From: Ottowia beijingensis
GTDB lineage: Bacteria; Pseudomonadota; Gammaproteobacteria; Burkholderiales; Burkholderiaceae_C
DNA: 64,000 nt
Direction: 5' to 3'
Assembly (NCBI RefSeq): GCF_013423955.1
Contig: NZ_JACCKX010000001.1
Coordinates: 2,728,001 to 2,792,000, forward strand
Below are positions 58,829 to 64,000 of the stretch, piece by piece (position 1 is the first letter of the stretch; every line of letters starts with the position of its first letter). The notes under the pieces are model-generated. The model had not been told where the DNA came from, ran no database searches, and saw nothing but the letters and a program-made list of their open reading frames with translations. The position numbers and the translations under genes are program-made.

Positions 58829-61797
58829 ATGTTGCTGACCAAGAAATCCGGCGCCGCTGCAGGCGCTCCTGTCTCCTCGTCCTTCGTGCACCGCTTGCGC
58901 CATGGCCTGTCGCAGGCCGTGCCGACGATGGACCGCCGCGCCTTCCTGCGCCGCTCCGGCCTCGGCGTCGGCGCCGGACTGGCGGCCACGCAGCTGACGC
59001 TGGTGAAAAAGGCCGACGCGGCCGGCGCCGCCAAGAGCATCGACGGCAGCGGCACCGTCGAGGTCAAGCGCACGGTGTGCACGCACTGCTCGGTCGGTTG
59101 CGCGTCGGATGCGGTGGTGGAGAACGGCGTCTGGGTGCGGCAGGAGCCGGTGTTCGATTCGCCCATCAACCTGGGCGCGCACTGCGCCAAGGGCGCCGCG
59201 CTGCGCGAGCACGGCCATGGCGAATACCGCCTGCGCTACCCGATGAAGCTGGTGAACGGCAAGTACCAGCGCATCAGCTGGGACGAGGCGCTGAACGAGA
59301 TCAGCGCCCGCATGCTGGATCTGCGCAAGCAGAGCGGGCCCGACAGCCTCTACGTCATCGGCTCGTCGAAGCACAGCAACGAACAGGCCTACCTGCTGCG
59401 CAAATGGATGAGCTTCTGGGGCAGCAACAACTGCGACCACCAGGCGCGCATCTGCCACAGCACCACGGTGGCCGGCGTGGCCAACACCTGGGGCTACGGC
59501 GCCATGACCAACAGCTACAACGACATGCAGAACAGCAAGGTCGCGCTGTACATCGGCTCCAACGCCGCCGAGGCCCACCCGGTGTCGATGCTGCACATGC
59601 TGCACAGCAAGGAAACCGGCTGCAAGATGATCGTGGTCGACCCGCGCTTCACCCGCACGGCCGCCAAGGCCGACGAGTACGTGCGCATCCGCTCGGGCTC
59701 CGACATCCCGTTCCTGTTCGGCCTGCTGTACCACATCTTCAAGAACGGCTGGGAAGACAAGCAGTACATCCATGATCGCGTGTTCGGCATGGACAAGGTG
59801 CGCGAGGACGTGCTGGCCAAGTGGACGCCCGACAAGGTCGAGGAGGCCTGCGGCGTGCCCGAGGCGCAGATGATCAAGGTGGCCACCATGCTGCACGAGA
59901 GCAAGCCCGGCACCATCGTCTGGTGCATGGGCCAGACGCAGCACACCATCGGCAACGCCATGGTGCGCGCCTCGTGCATCCTTCAGCTGGCGCTGGGCAA
60001 CGTGGGCGTGTCGGGCGGCGGCGCCAACATCTTCCGCGGCCACGACAACGTGCAGGGCGCCACCGACGTCGGCCCCAACCCCGATTCGCTGCCCGGCTAC
60101 TACGGCCTGGCCGAAGGCTCGTGGAAGCACTTCGCCGCCACCTGGGGCGTCGACTTCGAGTGGATCAAGAAACAGTACGCCAGCCCGGCGATGCTGACCA
60201 AGAGCGGCATCACCGTCAGCCGCTGGATCGACGGCATCCTGGAGAAGAACGAACTGATCGACCAGGAAAGCAACATCCGCGGCGTGCTGTTCTGGGGCCA
60301 TGCGCCCAACTCGCAGACCCGTGGCCTGGAAATGAAGAAGGCCATGGACAAGCTGGATCTGCTGGTGGTGATCGACCCCTACCCGTCGGCCACCGCCGCC
60401 ATGGCGGCCATGACCAGCGCGCCGGGCGACCTCAACCCCAACCGCGCCGTCTACCTGCTGCCGGCCTGCACGCAGTTCGAGACCAGCGGCTCCGCCACCG
60501 CATCCAACCGCTCGCTGCAGTGGCGCGAGAAGGTCATCGAGCCGCTGTGGGAAAGCCGCAGCGACCACATGATCATGTACCAGCTGGCGCAGAAGTTAGG
60601 CTTCGACAAGGAGCTGTGCAAGAACTACGCGATGCAGAAGGTCAAGGGCCTGGACGAGCCCGTGCCCGAGGACATCCTGCGCGAGATCAACAAGTGCGTG
60701 TGGACCATCGGCTACACCGGCCAGAGCCCCGAGCGCCTGAAGGCCCACATGAAGCACATGGGCTCGTTCGACGTCAAGACGCTCAAGTTCAAGGGCAGCG
60801 CCAAGGACGAGGTCTCTGGCGTGGACCTGACCGGCGACTACTTCGGCCTGCCGTGGCCGTGCTGGGGCACGCCCGAGATGCGGCACCCCGGCTCGCCCAA
60901 CCTGTACGACACCAGCAAGCACGTGATGGACGGCGGCGGCAACTTCCGCGCCAACTTCGGCGTGGAGCGCGACGGCGTCAGCCTGCTGGCCGAGGACGGC
61001 TCGCACTCGCTGGGCGCCGACATCACCACCGGCTATCCCGAGTTCGACCATGTGCTGCTGAAGAAGCTCGGCTGGTGGGGCGAACTCACGCCCGACGAGC
61101 AGGCCAAGGCCGAGGGCAAGAACTGGAAGACCGACCCCACGGGCGCCATCATCCGCGTGGTGATGAAGAACCACGGCTGCCACCCCTTCGGCAACGCCAA
61201 GGCGCGTGCGGTGGTGTGGAACTTCCCCGACCCGATCCCGCAGCACCGCGAGCCGCTGTACGGCACCCGGCCCGACCTGATGGCCAAGTACCCGACGCAC
61301 GACGACAAGCGCGCGTTCTGGCGCCTGCCCACCCTCTACAAGAGCGTGCAGGACAAGAACATCGCCGACGGGCTGGACAAGAAGTTTCCGCTCATCCTCA
61401 CCTCGGGCCGCCTGGTCGAGTACGAAGGTGGTGGCGAGGAAACCCGCTCCAACCCCTGGCTGGCCGAGTTGCAGCAGGAAGCGTTCGTGGAAATCAACCC
61501 CAAGACCGCTGCCGACCGTGGCATTCGCAACGGCAGCCGCGTGTGGCTCAGCACCCCCACGGGCGCGCGCCTGAATGTGCAGGCCCTGGTGACCGAGCGC
61601 GTAGCGCCCGACACCTGCTGGATGCCATACAGCTTCTCAGGCCGCTGGCAGGGCGCCGACATGCTGGCGTATTACCCCAAGGGGCAGCGCCTCTGGTGCG
61701 TGGCGAGGCCGTGAACACCGCGACAACGTATGGCTACGACGTCGTGACCATGATGCAAGAAACCAAGACCACGATCTGCAACGTGGAACGCGCATAA
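58829..61797 (+). CDS. fdhA: Membrane-bound formate dehydrogenase major subunit (FdnG/FdoG-type, Cys form; frameshifted at end)
   Basis: About 989 residues after repair. A Tat signal (MDRRAFLRRSGLGVGAG) is followed by the 4Fe-4S site (VCTHCSVGCASD). The Mo ligand region DHQARICHSTTVAGVANTWG carries Cys where E. coli FdnG has selenocysteine. FGLLYHIF, FRGHDNVQGATDVGPN and a C-terminal molybdopterin domain follow. It oxidises formate in the periplasm. A G is missing near 61682 (AAGGGGCAGCG); the natural end is TTICNVERA. It precedes fdhB by 10 bases. Confidence 0.93.
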
Positions 61798-61807
61798 GGA
61801 GGCAGCG

Positions 61808-62425
61808 ATGGCACGGATGAAATTCATTTGCGACGCGGAGCGTTGCATCGAGTGCAACAGCTGCGTGACGGCGTGCAAGAACGAGCACGAGGTGCCCTGG
61901 GGTGTGAACCGCCGCCGCGTGGTCACCCTCAACGACGGCGTGCCGGGCGAGAAGTCGATCTCGGTCGCCTGCATGCATTGCTCCGACGCGCCCTGCATGG
62001 CGGTCTGCCCGGTCAACTGCTTCTACCGCACCGACGAGGGCGTGGTGCTGCACGACAAGGACGTGTGCATCGGCTGCGGCTACTGCAGCTACGCCTGCCC
62101 GTTCGGCGCGCCGCAGTTCCCCAGCAAGGGCACCTTCGGCGTGCGCGGCAAGATGGACAAGTGCACCTTCTGCGCCGGCGGCCCCGAGAAGAACGGCAGC
62201 CAGGCCGAGTTCGAGAAATACGGCCGCAACCGCCTGGCCGAGGGCAAGCTGCCCGCCTGCGCCGAGATGTGCTCGACCAAGGCCTTGCTGGCCGGCGACG
62301 GCGACATGGTGGCCGACATCTTCCGCACCCGCGTGCTCAGCCGCGGCAAGGGCGCCGAGGTGTGGGGCTGGGGCACGGCCTACGGCAACCAGAAGGGCGC
62401 CAAGCCCGAAGGAGCGAAATCATGA
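61808..62425 (+). CDS. fdhB: Formate dehydrogenase iron-sulfur (beta) subunit
   Basis: 205 residues with four 4Fe-4S motifs: CIECNSCVTACKNEH, CMHCSDAPCMAVCP, CIGCGYCSYACPFGAPQFP and the split CTFCAGG ... CAEMCSTKALLAGD. It carries electrons from FdhA to the cytochrome b subunit. It lacks the C-terminal membrane anchor of E. coli FdnH. GGAGGCAGCG precedes the ATG, and the stop overlaps the next ATG (ATGA). Confidence 0.95.
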   Translation: MARMKFICDAERCIECNSCVTACKNEHEVPWGVNRRRVVTLNDGVPGEKSISVACMHCSDAPCMAVCPVNCFYRTDEGVVLHDKDVCIGCGYCSYACPFGAPQFPSKGTFGVRGKMDKCTFCAGGPEKNGSQAEFEKYGRNRLAEGKLPACAEMCSTKALLAGDGDMVADIFRTRVLSRGKGAEVWGWGTAYGNQKGAKPEGAKS

Positions 62426-62656
62426 AAAGCCTGACCTGGACTCTGGCCGCCGTGGCCATGGTCGCGCTGGCCGCCTGCGGCGAGAAGCCGCAGGAGCAGA
62501 CCGGTGCCAAGGCCGACAGCGCCGCCTTCAAGGGCACGGGCGTGGCGTCGTTCACCCAACCGGGCTGGACGGCGGGTGACGCCAACAGCTGGCAGCAGCA
62601 GTTGCGCGCGCGGGCAGTACGGCCAGAACGAATACAACCGCGCGTCGTCCAGGTAA
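62422..62656 (+). CDS. Small formate dehydrogenase-operon lipoprotein (frameshifted)
   Basis: About 78 residues after repair. A signal peptide ends in the lipobox LAAC (VAMVALAACGEKPQEQTG). The tail GTGVASFTQPGWTAGDANSW leads to QYGQNEYNRASSR once two bases are restored in a GCGCGCGCGGG run near 62612. It sits between fdhB and fdhC, coupled to fdhB by ATGA. Function unknown. Confidence 0.6.
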
Positions 62657-62667
62657 GGGGGTCGACC

Positions 62668-63933
62668 ATGCGACTCATCCCGTTTCTTCGAGCCGGTGCG
62701 CTGGCCCTGGGCCTGATCGGCGGCGCCTGGGCGCAGTCGGCGCCCGAGGCCGCCGCCGCTGCAGAGGCCGCGGCATCTGCAGCCGTGACGGCGGCTTCGG
62801 CCTCCGCTCCGGCGGCACAGCCCAGCTTCAGCCCAAGCCCCGCGGCCACCACCGCGGCACCGGCCATGGGCGGCATCCGAAGTGCCAACATCTTCGAGAT
62901 CGCGCCCGGCGCCGCGTCCGACCCCGACTACGGCCAGCAGACCAATGCCGAGCGCAACCGCGTCCAGCCCGGCAACAACGCACCCATGTGGCGCGCGGTG
63001 GGCAGCGGCGTCACCGGCTACAGCAGCCTGCCGGTGTCGCAGGCGCCCGAAGCCGGCAACCTGATCCAGCCCATGGTGCAGTACCCCGGTTCGCGCTTCA
63101 CCACGGCGGGCGAAGCCTGGCGCCAGGTGCGCAACAACTGGCTGATCCCGTACGGCGGCTCGCTGGTGCTGATCGCGCTGGTCGCGCTGGCGATCCTGTA
63201 CTTCGCCAAGGGCAGCCTGGGGCAGGCCCGCAACGACGGCCCGCCGGTGATCGAACGCTTCACGCCGTTCGAGCGCTCGGCCCACTGGCTCAACGCCATC
63301 GCCTTCGTGCTGCTGGCGGTGTCCGGCATCGTCATGGCCTTCGGCAAGTTCTTCCTGCAGCCGGTGCTGGGCCTGCACCTGTTCGGCTGGCTGAGCTACC
63401 TGCTCAAGAACATCCACAACTTCGCCGGCCCGCTGTTCGCCGTGTCGCTGGTGATCGTGCTCATCACCTTCCTGAAGGACAACATCGCCAGCATCTGGGA
63501 TCTGCTGTGGCTGAAGAACGCCGGCGGCATGTTCGGCGGCAAGCAGGTGCCTTCGCACCGCTTCAACCCGGCTGAGAAAGGCATGTACTGGTGGGGCATG
63601 TTCTTCCCCGGCCTGCTCGCCGTCGTTTCGGGCCTGGTGCTGGACAAGCTCATCCCCGGCCTGGGCATTACCCGCGGCGAGATGCAGATTGCCCACATGA
63701 TCCACCTGGTGGCCACCGTCATCATGATGTCGATGGTGTTCGGCCACATCTACATGGGCACGCTGGGCGTGCGCGGTGCCTACAAGGCCATGCGCACCGG
63801 CTGGGTCGACGAGGAATGGGCCAAGGAACACCACGAGCTGTGGTACGACGACATCGTGGCCGGCAAGATTCCGGCGCAGCGTTCGGGGCAGGGTGCATCG
63901 GCCCAGCCGCCCGTGCAGACCGCCTCCGTGTGA
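62668..63933 (+). CDS. fdhC: Formate dehydrogenase cytochrome b (gamma) subunit
   Basis: 421 residues. A signal peptide and a long Ala/Pro-rich stretch (about 20-70) are followed by a membrane helix (YGGSLVLIALVALAILYFAK). The FdnI-like four-helix cytochrome b domain has haem-ligand His residues in ERSAHWLNAIAFVLLAVSG, LKNIHNFAGPLFAVSLVIVL, MQIAHMIHLVATVIMMSMVF and GHIYMGTLGVRGAYKAM. It passes electrons to the quinone pool. The N-terminal extension is longer than in E. coli FdnI. Confidence 0.93.
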   Translation: MRLIPFLRAGALALGLIGGAWAQSAPEAAAAAEAAASAAVTAASASAPAAQPSFSPSPAATTAAPAMGGIRSANIFEIAPGAASDPDYGQQTNAERNRVQPGNNAPMWRAVGSGVTGYSSLPVSQAPEAGNLIQPMVQYPGSRFTTAGEAWRQVRNNWLIPYGGSLVLIALVALAILYFAKGSLGQARNDGPPVIERFTPFERSAHWLNAIAFVLLAVSGIVMAFGKFFLQPVLGLHLFGWLSYLLKNIHNFAGPLFAVSLVIVLITFLKDNIASIWDLLWLKNAGGMFGGKQVPSHRFNPAEKGMYWWGMFFPGLLAVVSGLVLDKLIPGLGITRGEMQIAHMIHLVATVIMMSMVFGHIYMGTLGVRGAYKAMRTGWVDEEWAKEHHELWYDDIVAGKIPAQRSGQGASAQPPVQTASV

Positions 63934-63947
63934 AAGAGATCGGCACC

Positions 63948-64000
63948 ATGAAGAAACACCTGTTGATGATCGCCGCGCTGGCACTGTGCGGCGCAGCCAG
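63948..64000 (+). CDS. Start of a putative exported protein (cut by window edge)
   Basis: MKKHLLMIAALALCGAA at the right edge is a typical Sec or lipoprotein signal peptide beginning. The ATG is 14 bases after the fdhC stop with AAAGAGA between. It is probably the next gene of the formate dehydrogenase operon; identity unknown. Confidence 0.55.
   Translation, partial: MKKHLLMIAALALCGAA

Noticed and set aside
59430..59480. Selenocysteine-type formate dehydrogenase
   Set aside because: The Mo-ligand codon is TGC (Cys, in ARICHSTT), with no in-frame TGA at this position.
58517..60568. A 683-codon antisense open frame over fdhA
   Set aside because: The same shadow effect from high third-position G/C; the plus strand encodes a clear FdnG-type protein.

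Overview
The window looks like chromosome from a high-GC betaproteobacterium of the Comamonadaceae (Acidovorax/Ottowia/Diaphorobacter-like). Pointers are the tripartite-tricarboxylate 'Bug' binding proteins, the aerobic benzoyl-CoA (box) cluster with a BoxR regulator, DUF3460 next to scpA, the gpmA-ctpA-moeB and rhodanese-grxC-secB-gpsA orders, and short interspersed palindromes built around 'AGCGCCC..CAAGCGC..AGCAGCTAT'. No rRNA, tRNA, IS element, prophage or CRISPR array was seen.

Layout. 0-4.2 kb: sulfatase, two Bug periplasmic binding proteins and a divergent MarR regulator. 4.4-7.6 kb: a DUF883-like protein, a NarX-type sensor kinase divergent from a LuxR response regulator, and a stand-alone receiver. 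7.7-24.8 kb: housekeeping (moeB, ctpA, gpmA, rhodanese, grxC, secB, gpsA, panC/panB, scpA, DUF3460, a BamE-like lipoprotein, a SulP transporter, metG, a patatin, mrp, DUF2726). 25.2-32.7 kb: benzoate-CoA ligase divergent from boxR-boxC-boxB-boxA. Both control regions carry the same TGCA-N6-TGCA operator, so benzoate is activated to benzoyl-CoA, epoxidised by BoxAB and cleaved by BoxC under BoxR control. 33.8-42.2 kb: iron acquisition (hemP-exbD-exbB-tonB-small peptide-bfd, PiuC-like dioxygenase with a TonB-dependent receptor, bacterioferritin) with two Fur-box-like sites. 43.3-48.3 kb: soluble NAD-linked formate dehydrogenase (fused gamma-beta subunit plus alpha subunit). 48.3-54.2 kb: membrane proteins, an MmcB-like protein, a UbiH-type hydroxylase, a thioesterase, and a CxxC thioredoxin with a UPF0718 permease. 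54.3-64 kb: a second, membrane-bound formate dehydrogenase (DUF3305, DUF3306, polyferredoxin, TorD chaperone, Tat peptide, FdhA with Cys, FdhB, lipoprotein, cytochrome b FdhC).

Two themes stand out. First, at least six families of palindromic repeats are scattered through the window. Several copies lie inside genes: one forms the linker of the fused formate dehydrogenase subunit, two ~200-nt G/C-rich elements sit inside the formate dehydrogenase alpha gene, others lie in metG, an MmcB-like gene and a DUF3306 gene, and repeats supply the start or stop codons of gpsA and an FMN oxidase. Second, about 25 otherwise well-conserved genes are broken by single missing bases, usually in short G or C runs. 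This pattern looks like systematic sequencing error rather than gene decay, so those genes are listed as CDS with the break noted. No clearly new defence or mobile system was recognised.
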